DNA from: an uncultured Flavonifractor sp.
GTDB taxonomy: Bacteria > Bacillota > Clostridia > Oscillospirales > Oscillospiraceae
Assembly (NCBI RefSeq): GCF_944385615.1
Contig: NZ_CALWXV010000012.1
Coordinates: 1-54,987, forward strand
Length of the DNA: 54,987 bases
Direction: 5' to 3'
How positions within the stretch are numbered: the stretch's first letter is position 1; each line of letters opens with the position of its first letter. Made by a program: the position numbers and the translations under genes. Shown piece by piece: positions 26,644 to 34,360 of the stretch. A model generated the notes under the pieces. It was given only the letters and a program-made list of their open reading frames with translations. It was not told where the DNA came from and did no database searches.

Positions 26644-27486
26644 TTGAGCAGTCAGTATTATACCATCCGTCAGGAGGATACCTCCTCCCTGCCCCAGAGC
26701 CAGGCCAAGCTGCTGAGCATATCCTGGGCGCAATATAGTGAGGAGTGGAACTCCTCCCTCCACACCCACAACCACGCCGAGCTATTTTTTGTCGTTGGTG
26801 GACAGGGCAGCTTCCAGCTCCAGGACCGGCAGTTCTCCGTCAGCAGCCGGGATCTGGTGGTCATCAACGCTGGGGTCCCCCACGCCGAGCTGAGCCAATC
26901 GGGCAGTCCCATGGAGTATATCGTGCTGGGGGTGGACAGTCTGGAGGTGCTGGCCAGCGCCTGCGGCTATGTCCAGTCCCATTTTTACACCGGCTGGGAT
27001 GAGATCGCCAGCTGCCTGCGGCTGATGCTGCAAGAGGTACGGGGCGGCCAGCCAGGGCATCAGTACATCTGCCAGCATCTGCTGGAAGTGATCCTGCTGC
27101 GGCTGCTGCGCCGGGACGATCTGGTCCTGACCGCCCCCTACGCCGACCGCAGGAGCAGCCGGGAGTGCGACCTGGTCCGGCGGTACATTGACGACCATTT
27201 TAAGGAAAACCTGACGCTGGACCAGCTGGCCGCCCTGGCCCACATTAACAAATACTATCTGGTCCATACCTTCCGTAAGGAGTACGGCATCTCCCCCATC
27301 AGCTATCAGATCTCCCGCCGGATTCAGGAGAGCCGTATGCTCCTGACCAGCACCGACTTCAACCTGTCTCAGATCGCTCAGATCCTTGGCTTTTCCTCCC
27401 TGAGCTATTTCTCCCAGAGCTTTCGCCGCCTGGAGGGGGTGAGCCCCATGGAGTACCGGAAACGCAACCGCCCCGCCGCCAAATAA
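26644..27486 (+). CDS. AraC family regulator, cupin-type (first of pair)
   Basis: About 280 residues: an N-terminal cupin-like sensor with the HTHNHAELFFVVGGQG core, then two helix-turn-helix units from about residue 180 (LTLDQLAALAHINKYYLVHTF and FNLSQIAQILGFSSLSYFSQSFRR). I chose TTG 26644, preceded by AAAGGGGG; the longer reading starting at 26521 lacks a ribosome-binding site. Divergent from the importer operon, it is the likely sugar-responsive activator. Confidence 0.85.
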   Translation: MSSQYYTIRQEDTSSLPQSQAKLLSISWAQYSEEWNSSLHTHNHAELFFVVGGQGSFQLQDRQFSVSSRDLVVINAGVPHAELSQSGSPMEYIVLGVDSLEVLASACGYVQSHFYTGWDEIASCLRLMLQEVRGGQPGHQYICQHLLEVILLRLLRRDDLVLTAPYADRRSSRECDLVRRYIDDHFKENLTLDQLAALAHINKYYLVHTFRKEYGISPISYQISRRIQESRMLLTSTDFNLSQIAQILGFSSLSYFSQSFRRLEGVSPMEYRKRNRPAAK

Positions 27487-27520
27487 GTTCGCCGCACCCA
27501 GCCGCAGAAAGGAGGCCGCC

Positions 27521-28432
27521 ATGCCCCCCTACCACCCTCTCCGTCTGAAACGGCCCCTGTCCATCCAGGAGCTCTACTCCGTCCACTACTTTGAATATAC
27601 CAGCAGCTATGCCTTTGCCGGGGAGTCTCACGACTTCTGGGAGCTGCTTTATGTGGACAAGGGTTTGGTGCGGGTCACCGCCGGGGAGGCGGTCCACGAC
27701 CTGATCCAAGGGCAGATCATCTTCCACGCGCCTGGGGAATTCCACGCCTTCTCAGCGGTGGGAGTGGCCCCCGATCTGGTGGTGGTGAGCTTTCAGTGCG
27801 ACAGCCCCCACATGGCCTTTTTCCAGGGGCTGGTCACCTTTGTGGGGGAGACCGAGCGGAGCCTGCTGGCCCGCATTGTGGAGGAGAGCGGCACCGCCTT
27901 CTCCACCCCCCTCAACGACCCCTCCACCACCGCCCTCCAGCGCCGGGCCCAGGCCCCCTTTGGCGGGGAGGCTCTGCTGGCCGCCGCCCTGGAGGAGCTG
28001 CTCATCCGCCTCATCCGCCGCCAGACCGTTCCCGCCGCCCAGCTTCTCCCCTGCCGCACTGAGGACGCCAACCTGAACCGGGTGCTGCACTATATGGAGC
28101 AGCGGGTGGAGCACAGCCTCACCCTGGAGCAGATCTGCCGGGACAACCTCATCGGCCGCAGCCAGCTGCAAAAGCTCTTCCACACCCACACCGGCGGCGG
28201 GGTGATGGAGTATTTCAGCTGGCTGAAAATGCAGACCGCCCGGCGGATGATCCGGGAGGGGCGGCTCAATTTCACCCAGATCGCCACCCGGCTGGGCTTC
28301 CAGTCGGTCCACTATTTCTCCCGCAGGTTCCGGCAGGTCACCCACATGTCCCCCAGCGAATATGCCCAGAGCGTCAAGATGCTCTCCGAGCTGCCCGGCG
28401 TCTCCGCGGACGATTGTGCAAAGAATGTATAA
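27521..28432 (+). CDS. AraC family regulator, cupin-type (second of pair)
   Basis: 303 residues with an AraC_binding sensor (about 15-120, with SHDFWELLYVDKG) and a C-terminal AraC DNA-binding domain (LTLEQICRDNLIGRSQLQKLF and FTQIATRLGFQSVHYFSRRFRQ). AAAGGAGG precedes the ATG, 34 nt after the first regulator, so they are probably co-transcribed. It is only distantly similar to its neighbour, so the pair is not a recent duplication. Signal unknown. Confidence 0.88.
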   Translation: MPPYHPLRLKRPLSIQELYSVHYFEYTSSYAFAGESHDFWELLYVDKGLVRVTAGEAVHDLIQGQIIFHAPGEFHAFSAVGVAPDLVVVSFQCDSPHMAFFQGLVTFVGETERSLLARIVEESGTAFSTPLNDPSTTALQRRAQAPFGGEALLAAALEELLIRLIRRQTVPAAQLLPCRTEDANLNRVLHYMEQRVEHSLTLEQICRDNLIGRSQLQKLFHTHTGGGVMEYFSWLKMQTARRMIREGRLNFTQIATRLGFQSVHYFSRRFRQVTHMSPSEYAQSVKMLSELPGVSADDCAKNV

Positions 28433-28480
28433 AATTATCTATTCCCTTTCTTGAACAAACCGACTACAATAGAGCTATCC

Positions 28481-28499
28481 GCGGGAGCCGGTCTCCCGC
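28481..28499 (+). promoter_or_regulatory. hairpin in the galE leader
   Basis: GCGGGAG (28481-28487) pairs with CTCCCGC (28493-28499). It lies 50 nt before galE, downstream of TACAAT (28465-28470), a possible -10 box that lacks a good -35. No U-run follows, so it is not a terminator. Confidence 0.35.
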
Positions 28500-28551
28500 A
28501 ATGACGGCGGATCAATTCCATAAGAGCCAACGGATGAAAGGAGCGTTTTCC

Positions 28552-29571
28552 ATGTCCATTCTTGTAAGCGGCGGCGCCGGCTATATTGGCAGCCATACCT
28601 GTGTAGAGCTGATCCAGGCGGGTTACGATATTGTCGTGGCGGACAACCTGGTCAATTCCTCCTCCGAGTCCCTGCACCGGGTGGAGCAGATCGTGGGCAA
28701 GCCCGTCCCCTTTGTCAAGACCGAGCTGTGCAATCCCGACGAGGTGGAGGCCCTCTTTGCCCAGTACCCCGACATTGACGCGGTGATCCACTTCGCCGGT
28801 CTGAAGGCAGTGGGCGAGAGTGTGGCCAAGCCTCTGGAGTATTACACCAATAACCTGGTGAACACCCTGGTGCTCCTCAACGCCATGCGCAAGCACGGGG
28901 TAAAGAACTTCGTGTTCTCCTCCTCTGCCACCGTGTACGGCGACCCGGCCAGCGTGCCCATCCGGGAGGACTTCCCCACCGGCGGCACCACCAACCCCTA
29001 CGGCACCACCAAGCTGTTCATCGAGCGCATCCTGACCGACTACTGCGCCGCCGACCCCACCCTGAATGTGGCTCTGCTGCGCTACTTCAACCCCATCGGG
29101 GCCCATGAGTCCGGCCTCATTGGCGAGGACCCCAACGGCATCCCCAACAACCTGGTGCCCTACATCGCCCAAGTGGCGGTGGGCAAGCTGGAAAAGCTCC
29201 ACGTCTACGGCAACGACTACCCCACCCCCGACGGCACCGGCGTGCGGGATTACATCCATGTGGTGGATCTGGCCAAGGGCCATGTGGCCGCGCTGAAGAA
29301 GCTGGATACCAACTGCGGCCTGTTTGTGTGCAACCTGGGCACCGGCAAGGGCTACTCCGTGCTGGACATCCTCCACGCCTACGAGAAGGCCTGCGGCAAG
29401 GAACTGCCCTATGTCATCGACCCCCGCCGACCCGGCGATATCGCCGAGTGCTACGCCGACCCGGCCAAGGCCCGGGACGAGATGGGCTGGCAGGCCCAGT
29501 ACGGCATTGAGGAGATGTGCGCCTCCTCCTGGAAGTGGCAGTCCATGAACCCCAACGGGTATCGCAGCTGA
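28552..29571 (+). CDS. galE: UDP-glucose 4-epimerase
   Basis: Interconverts UDP-galactose and UDP-glucose (and possibly the N-acetyl forms), NAD-dependent. It has 339 residues from ATG 28552, with AAAGGAG 9 nt upstream. The Rossmann motif GGAGYIGSHT is at the N-terminus, the catalytic YGTTK (YxxxK) and an SSSATVYG serine motif follow. In this cluster it closes the galactose 1-phosphate route (phosphorylase, uridylyltransferase, epimerase). Confidence 0.96.
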   Translation: MSILVSGGAGYIGSHTCVELIQAGYDIVVADNLVNSSSESLHRVEQIVGKPVPFVKTELCNPDEVEALFAQYPDIDAVIHFAGLKAVGESVAKPLEYYTNNLVNTLVLLNAMRKHGVKNFVFSSSATVYGDPASVPIREDFPTGGTTNPYGTTKLFIERILTDYCAADPTLNVALLRYFNPIGAHESGLIGEDPNGIPNNLVPYIAQVAVGKLEKLHVYGNDYPTPDGTGVRDYIHVVDLAKGHVAALKKLDTNCGLFVCNLGTGKGYSVLDILHAYEKACGKELPYVIDPRRPGDIAECYADPAKARDEMGWQAQYGIEEMCASSWKWQSMNPNGYRS

Positions 29572-29589
29572 GAAAGGACCGAGAGCAAG

Positions 29590-30516
29590 ATGAATAAACC
29601 TGTTTTGGTGGTTATGGCCGCCGGTATGGGCAGCCGCTACGGCGGTCTGAAGCAGATCGACCCGGTGGGCAATCACGGCCAGCTCATCATCGACTATTCC
29701 ATCTATGACGCCCGCCGGGCGGGCTTTGAGACGGTGGTCTTTGTCATCAAGCACGAGATCGAGGAGAGCTTCAAAAGCGCCATCGGCGACCGGCTGAGCA
29801 AGGTCATCAACGTCAAGTACGCCTATCAGCAGCTGGACGACCTGCCGGAGGGCTACTCCGTCCCCGAGGGCCGGGAGAAGCCCTGGGGCACCTGCCACGC
29901 CATCCTGGCCGCCCGCAAGGTGGTGGACGGACCCTTCGCCGTGGTCAACGCCGACGACTACTATGGCCCCGAGGGTTTCCAGAAGATCTACGATTACCTG
30001 GAGTCCCACCCCGATCAGCCCGGCTGCTATGAGTACGCCATGGTGGGCTACCTGCTGGGCAACACTGTCACCGAAAACGGCCATGTGGCCCGGGGCGTGT
30101 GCGAGGAGGACGGCGAGAACTACCTGACCCGCGTCACCGAGCGCACCCGCATCGAGAAGGACGGGGCCGACGCCCGCTTTACCGAGGATGACGGCGCCAG
30201 CTGGACCCACCTGTCCGGGAATACCATCGTGTCCATGAACCTGTGGGGCTTCACCCGCAGCTTTTTGGACGAGGCCCAGACCCGTTTCCCCGCCTTCCTG
30301 GACAAGACGCTGAAGGAAAACCCCCTCAAGGGCGAGTATTTCCTGCCCAGCGTGGTGACCCAGCTGCTGGAGGAGGGCAAGGCCCGGGTCAAGGTGCTGC
30401 GCAGCGCCGACAAGTGGTACGGCGTCACCTACCGGGAGGACAAGCCCGTGGTGGTCAAGGCCATCGCCGACATGACCGCCCAGGGGCTCTACCCCGACAA
30501 TCTGTGGGGGGTGTAA
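29590..30516 (+). CDS. sugar-1-phosphate nucleotidyltransferase (UTP-hexose-1-P uridylyltransferase-like)
   Basis: 308 residues. The N-terminal nucleotide loop AAGMGSRYGGLKQIDP and VVNADDYYG (metal-binding Asp) mark a nucleotidyltransferase. It sits between galE and the N-acetylhexosamine kinase. By analogy with lnpC of bifidobacteria it should charge hexose 1-phosphates with UTP. Whether it prefers glucose-, galactose- or N-acetylhexosamine 1-phosphate cannot be read from the sequence. Confidence 0.85.
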   Translation: MNKPVLVVMAAGMGSRYGGLKQIDPVGNHGQLIIDYSIYDARRAGFETVVFVIKHEIEESFKSAIGDRLSKVINVKYAYQQLDDLPEGYSVPEGREKPWGTCHAILAARKVVDGPFAVVNADDYYGPEGFQKIYDYLESHPDQPGCYEYAMVGYLLGNTVTENGHVARGVCEEDGENYLTRVTERTRIEKDGADARFTEDDGASWTHLSGNTIVSMNLWGFTRSFLDEAQTRFPAFLDKTLKENPLKGEYFLPSVVTQLLEEGKARVKVLRSADKWYGVTYREDKPVVVKAIADMTAQGLYPDNLWGV

Positions 30517-30519
30517 GGC

Positions 30520-31635
30520 ATGTCTCAGGCTGAACAGTATTTACAGGAGGCGCTGAACGCCTTTGACTTCGGCGGTCAGGTGGTGGGCGCGGTGCGCTAC
30601 GGCTCCGGCCACATCAACGACACCTTCTGCGTCCACACCCAGCCCGGCGAGGACCCCTGCCGCCGGTTCATTCTCCAGCGCATCAGCGCCGCCGCCTTCC
30701 ACCATCCCGACCAGGTGATGGCCAACATTGTGGGAGTCACCTCTTTCCTGGGCAAGCAGATCGCCGCCGCCGGCGGCGACCCGGAGCGGGAGACCATGTC
30801 GGTGTACGCCACCCGGGACGGCAAGCCCTTCTATACCGACTCTGAGGGGGGTGCCTGGCGGACCTATCCCTTTGTGGAGGGCACCATCTGCCTCCAGTCC
30901 GCTGAGACTCCGGAGCTCTTTGCTGCCTCCGCCCTGGCCTTTGGCAGATTCCAGCGGATGCTGAAGGACTACCCCGCCGACACTCTGTATGAGACCATTC
31001 CCCGCTTCCACGACACCGAGGACCGGCTGGCCAAGCTGAAAGCCGCGGTAGCCGCCGACGCCATGGGCCGGGTCAAGGAAGTAGGGCCCGAGCTGGCCTT
31101 CGTCACCGCCCGGGAGGGGGACTGCTCTGTGGCCCTTCAGGCCCTGCGAGAGGGCAAGCTTCCCCTGCGGGTGACCCACAACGACACCAAGCTCAACAAC
31201 GTACTCATCGACCGGGCCACCGGCAAGGGCATCTGTGTCATCGACCTGGACACCGTTATGCCCGGCCTGTCCATCAACGATTTTGGTGATTCCATCCGCT
31301 TCGGCGCCAACCACAGCGCCGAGGACGAACAGGACCTGTCCAAGGTGAACTTTGACCTGTCTCTGTACGAGGTGTACACCCAGGCTTTCCTGGAGGGAGC
31401 CGCCGGGGCCCTCACCCCCTCCGAGCTGGACTACCTGCCCTGGGGCGCCAAGCTGATGACGCTGGAGTGCGGCATCCGCTTCCTCACCGACTATCTGGAG
31501 GGAGACCATTACTTCCGTACCCACCGGCCCGGCCAGAACCTGGACCGCTGCCGGACCCAGTTCAAGCTGGTGGCCGACATGGAGGCCTGTTGGGATCAGA
31601 TGAAGGCCGTGGTGGACAAGTACCGTCCCCAGTAA
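30520..31635 (+). CDS. nahK: N-acetylhexosamine 1-kinase (NahK-like)
   Basis: 371 residues of the aminoglycoside phosphotransferase fold. The catalytic loop THNDTKLNNVLID (Asp base) and the metal Asp in VIDLDTVMPG are intact. The N-terminal YGSGHINDTFCVH is typical of NahK. It phosphorylates the GlcNAc/GalNAc released by the phosphorylase. It begins 3 nt after the nucleotidyltransferase stop. Confidence 0.9.
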   Translation: MSQAEQYLQEALNAFDFGGQVVGAVRYGSGHINDTFCVHTQPGEDPCRRFILQRISAAAFHHPDQVMANIVGVTSFLGKQIAAAGGDPERETMSVYATRDGKPFYTDSEGGAWRTYPFVEGTICLQSAETPELFAASALAFGRFQRMLKDYPADTLYETIPRFHDTEDRLAKLKAAVAADAMGRVKEVGPELAFVTAREGDCSVALQALREGKLPLRVTHNDTKLNNVLIDRATGKGICVIDLDTVMPGLSINDFGDSIRFGANHSAEDEQDLSKVNFDLSLYEVYTQAFLEGAAGALTPSELDYLPWGAKLMTLECGIRFLTDYLEGDHYFRTHRPGQNLDRCRTQFKLVADMEACWDQMKAVVDKYRPQ

Positions 31636-31649
31636 CCTTCCCATATAGT

Positions 31650-31695
31650 AAAGAGCCCGTCGTGGATACATCCAATTCCGCGACGGGCTCTTTTT
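31650..31695 (+). terminator. bidirectional terminator between nahK and recombinase 1
   Basis: AAAGAGCCCGTCG (31650-31662) pairs with CGACGGGCTCTTT (31681-31693), 18-nt loop, with T5 on the plus strand. The A-rich left side offers some termination on the minus strand too, where recombinase 1 ends. Confidence 0.85.
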
Positions 31696-31702
31696 ATGCC
31701 TC

Positions 31703-33307
31703 TTATCTGGTTTCCCCCAAAGGGACCGGCCTCCATTCCGTGATCTCCACCTGACAGCGCCTTCCGTCTCTTTTTGTCTCGGCACATACACGAAATCCCA
31801 CCGGCAGCCCGGCAACCTCCACCAGAAAGCCATCCTGAAAAACGGTAATACGCTCCATCAGTTCCTCCAGAAGGAGCTCTCCGCTCTCCAGCTCCCGCTC
31901 CAGAAAGGACTGGAGCTCCTGGAGGCGTTCCGCCTCCCGCCGGATATTTTCTTTTCCCTGTTCCATCTGCGCCCGCAGCCCGGCAATCTCCTCCTCACAG
32001 CGGGAAACGACGCGGGACAACTCCGCCCGGCTCAGCGCCCCGTCCAGATAGGCTTCCAGGGCCCGATCCTTCCGGTCCAGCTGCCGCCGGAGGGCCTGCC
32101 GCAGCCGTGCGCCTGTCCCTGCTTGATCTGCTCCCCCGCTCTCCATCGTTCTCAGCTCCTGAAACACCTGCCTGATAATCGCCGGGCCGTCCAGCCCCAG
32201 CTGATCCAGAACGTGACGGGCCACCGCGGAAAGCACCTTTCCCGGAACAGCCCCCATGGCACAAGCTCCGTCCAGATGCCCCCGGCAGACAAAGCGGGTA
32301 TACTGGGTGCCGTCAGACCGGCGGGTCCGTTTGCAGGTAAATGTCTTGCCACAGGACCCACAGCGAACCTTGCCGGAATACCAGTATCGGGCGGAAAACC
32401 GTTCCTGCCCGGCAAACAGCTTGGCCCGCCGGTCCAGCTCGGCCTGAACAGCCTGAAACTCCGCCCGGCTGACGATGGCCTCATGGTGATCCCGCAGGCA
32501 GATTTGTTCCTCCGTCCCGTCGTTGACGATCTTGCGGTGGGTCAAATGGTCGGTGGTGCGGTATTTTTTCTGGAGCAGATCCCCGCAGTATTTCTCATTG
32601 CGCAGGATACGCAGCACCATAGCAGAGGACCATGGGCCGTCAGGCCGCAGGGGCGGGGGGATATGAGCCTGGGTCAGCTCCTTGGCAATGGTGTGGGCCC
32701 CTTTGCGCGCTGTCAGAAACGTGTGGTAAATCCGCCTCACGATAGCGGCCTGTTCCCTCTCCACCGTGAGCTGTCCCCCTTGCAGGGTGTAGCCGTAGAT
32801 GGAATTGTTGCCAAAGACCACCCCCCGGCGCATGGCCTGGAGCTGGCCCCATCGGGTGCGCTCTGAAATTTTGCGGCTTTCCTCCTGGGCCACGCTGGCC
32901 ATGATGGTGAGGCGAAACTCCCCGTCATTGTCCCTGGTGTCGATGTTGTCGTTGAGAAAGCACACCCCCACGCCTCTGGCCTTCAGCTGCCGGGTGATTT
33001 GAAGGGTATCCACGGTGTTTCGGGCAAATCTGGACACCTCCTTGGTGAGGATCAGGTCGATTTCCCCCTCCATGGCCTGCCGGACCATCCGGGTAAACTG
33101 GGGCCGCCGTTTGGCGGAGGTTCCGGACAGGCCCTCGTCGGCAAATACTCCCACCAGAACCCAGCCTGGGCGGGTCTGTATGTAGCTTTGGAAAAAAGCC
33201 TGCTGGGCGGCCAGAGAAGTGCGTTGATCCTCCTTGTCGGTGGACACCCGGCAGTAGGCCGCCACCCGCAGGCGGTCCCCACCCTTTTCAAAGCCTTTCT
33301 CCTCCAC
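31703..33307 (-). CDS. large serine recombinase of element 1
   Basis: 534 residues from GTG 33307, with AAAGGAG about 10 nt upstream. The resolvase domain (about 12-150) has catalytic Ser22 in YCRVSTD and the block DLILTKEVSRFARNTVDTLQ; a recombinase domain follows (YGYTLQGG... LRNEKYCGDLLQKKY), then a zinc ribbon (CGSCGKTFTC ... C) and a charged coiled coil near 410-490. This is the SpoIVCA/phage-integrase type. It lies at the right end of element 1, pointing inward, 98 nt from the junction, so it is the likely excisionase for this element. Confidence 0.92.
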   Translation of the reverse strand: MEEKGFEKGGDRLRVAAYCRVSTDKEDQRTSLAAQQAFFQSYIQTRPGWVLVGVFADEGLSGTSAKRRPQFTRMVRQAMEGEIDLILTKEVSRFARNTVDTLQITRQLKARGVGVCFLNDNIDTRDNDGEFRLTIMASVAQEESRKISERTRWGQLQAMRRGVVFGNNSIYGYTLQGGQLTVEREQAAIVRRIYHTFLTARKGAHTIAKELTQAHIPPPLRPDGPWSSAMVLRILRNEKYCGDLLQKKYRTTDHLTHRKIVNDGTEEQICLRDHHEAIVSRAEFQAVQAELDRRAKLFAGQERFSARYWYSGKVRCGSCGKTFTCKRTRRSDGTQYTRFVCRGHLDGACAMGAVPGKVLSAVARHVLDQLGLDGPAIIRQVFQELRTMESGGADQAGTGARLRQALRRQLDRKDRALEAYLDGALSRAELSRVVSRCEEEIAGLRAQMEQGKENIRREAERLQELQSFLERELESGELLLEELMERITVFQDGFLVEVAGLPVGFRVCAETKRDGRRCQVEITEWRPVPLGETR

Positions 33308-33325
33308 GCCGGACCCGCTCCTTTC

Positions 33326-33343
33326 AGAGGGCGGCCGCCCTCT
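33326..33343. repeat. 18-bp perfect palindrome upstream of recombinase 1
   Basis: AGAGGGCGG followed by CCGCCCTCT, just before the recombinase 1 ribosome-binding site. It could be an operator or an extra recombinase-binding site; the AGGGCGG arm is not part of the crossover site. Confidence 0.45.
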
Positions 33344-33388
33344 CAACAGGATATGCGCCGCCACGCCCCGGCTTGCCTGCTGCGTGTC

Positions 33389-33422
33389 CTTTCGCCAACG
33401 CTCTCCCCACCGCAGAGGGGGC
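33389..33422 (+). repeat. right attachment site of element 1
   Basis: Element arm 33389-33405 then CC (33406-33407) and CACCGCA shared with the left site, then dpaA codons. Joining the element arms gives a rejoined circle site in which GCCAA (33394-33398) and TTGGC (20452-20456) lie exactly symmetric about CC, 7 nt on either side. Confidence 0.75.
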
Positions 33423-33747
33423 CATCCAGATCGCCCTGGAGGAGCTGCCCATCACTCTCCACGCCGCCCGGGTTCTGGTCATCGGCTTTGGCCGGGTGGG
33501 CAAGGCCCTGGCCCAGCGGCTGGATGGTCTGGGCGCCAAGGTGAGCGTGGCCGCCCGAAAGTGGTCCGACCTGGCCTGGGCGGAGAGCTGCGGGTACTGC
33601 GGGGAGCAGACCGAACACCTGGCGGGCTGGCTGTGCGGCTACGACCTGGTGGTCAACACGGTCCCCGCCCCGGTGCTGGGCCTCACCGAGCTGTCCGACC
33701 TGAAGCCGGGATGTCTGGTCATCGACCTGGCCTCCAAGCCAGGGGGG
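33406..33747 (+). CDS. dpaA: dipicolinate synthase subunit A, middle part (interrupted)
   Basis: About 113 codons of dpaA isolated between the two elements. It reads PTAEGAIQIALEELPITL, then the nucleotide-binding motif VLVIGFGRVGKALAQ and VVNTVPAPVLGL, ending IDLASKPGG. It is in frame with the left part across element 1 and with the right part across element 2. On its own it has no start codon of its own class, so it makes sense only after excision. Confidence 0.9.
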
Positions 33748-33763
33748 GCTGGTGTGGGAAAGC
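33739..33763 (+). repeat. left attachment site of element 2
   Basis: dpaA codons for Ala-Ser-Lys-Pro-Gly, then the core GGGG (33745-33748), then the element arm GGCTGGTGTGGGAAAGC (33747-33763). This arm pairs with 38916-38932 at 15 of 17 positions around a central GG. Confidence 0.75.
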
Positions 33764-34360
33764 TCAGGGCAATCTCTCCCGCAAATACCGCACCATCTCC
33801 GCCGGATGGGGGCAGGTCATCAGCCCGCTCATAAGACAGGCCCCCGCCGCCCCGGTTTGGGCCACCGCCGCCAGGTTGTCCGGCCCGATGCCTCCGATGG
33901 CGTATACTGGAATGGTAACAGCGGCACAGACCGACGCCAAAAAGGCCAGCCCCCGGCCGGGCAGGCCTTTTTTACAGTCGGTATCAAAGACGTGCCCGGC
34001 GGTGGCATAGTCGGCCCCCAGGGCCTGGGCCCGCACCGCCTCCGCCGGAGCGTGGACCGACACCCCCAGCAGCTCCACCTGGTCCCGGAGCTGGGGACAG
34101 GCCTCCAGTTCCCCCAGGGAGATGTGGAGCCGGGGCACCCCCAGCCGAGTGCACACACCGGGAAAGTGGTGGAGCACCACAGCTTCTCCCCCGGCCTCCA
34201 CCACCTGCCGGGCCAGAACTTCATATTCCTCCTCGGTCAGATCCTTTTCCCGCAGAATCACCCGGTCGATGCCGCCCCGGCACAGCTCACCCACCCGCTG
34301 GGGCAGGTCACCGGCACACAGGCCCCGGTGAGTGACACAGCAGAGCTTAAACATAGACAT
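33764..34360 (-). CDS. thiE: thiamine-phosphate synthase / TenI-like protein
   Basis: 198-residue barrel protein. The phosphate-binding AIGGIGPDNL and the ADYATAGHVFDTDCKKGLPGRG stretch fit the ThiE/TenI group common in clostridial thi operons. ThiE joins the thiazole and pyrimidine moieties; TenI-like members instead aromatise the thiazole. The VHLGQxD motif of classical ThiE is replaced, so TenI is possible. Its stop directly abuts the element 2 arm. It overlaps the thiH stop by 14 nt. Confidence 0.8.
   Translation of the reverse strand: MSMFKLCCVTHRGLCAGDLPQRVGELCRGGIDRVILREKDLTEEEYEVLARQVVEAGGEAVVLHHFPGVCTRLGVPRLHISLGELEACPQLRDQVELLGVSVHAPAEAVRAQALGADYATAGHVFDTDCKKGLPGRGLAFLASVCAAVTIPVYAIGGIGPDNLAAVAQTGAAGACLMSGLMTCPHPAEMVRYLRERLP

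Larger units (their letters stand above)
20443..33407. mobile_element. element 1: dpaA-interrupting element with GNB/LNB genes (~12.96 kb)
   Basis: The DNA from the CC at 20443 to the matching CC at 33406 separates dpaA codons that join exactly in frame (…NAV|PTA|EGA…). It ends in a large serine recombinase gene next to the right junction, as in the skin element of sigK. Cargo: GH112 phosphorylase, small membrane protein, two ABC permeases, solute-binding protein, two AraC regulators, galE, nucleotidyltransferase and N-acetylhexosamine kinase. No phage structural, replication or conjugation gene is present. Excision in the mother cell is inferred. Confidence 0.8.

Noticed and set aside
20443-33407. 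Element 1 as a prophage or conjugative element
   Set aside because: No capsid, tail, lysis, replication, relaxase or type IV secretion genes; only the recombinase and metabolic cargo.
33373-33834. dpaA middle part as an independent gene or a dead pseudogene
   Set aside because: It lacks a proper start and any promoter of its own, yet it joins both flanking parts exactly in frame and shows no internal stop or frameshift, so an interrupted gene fits better.
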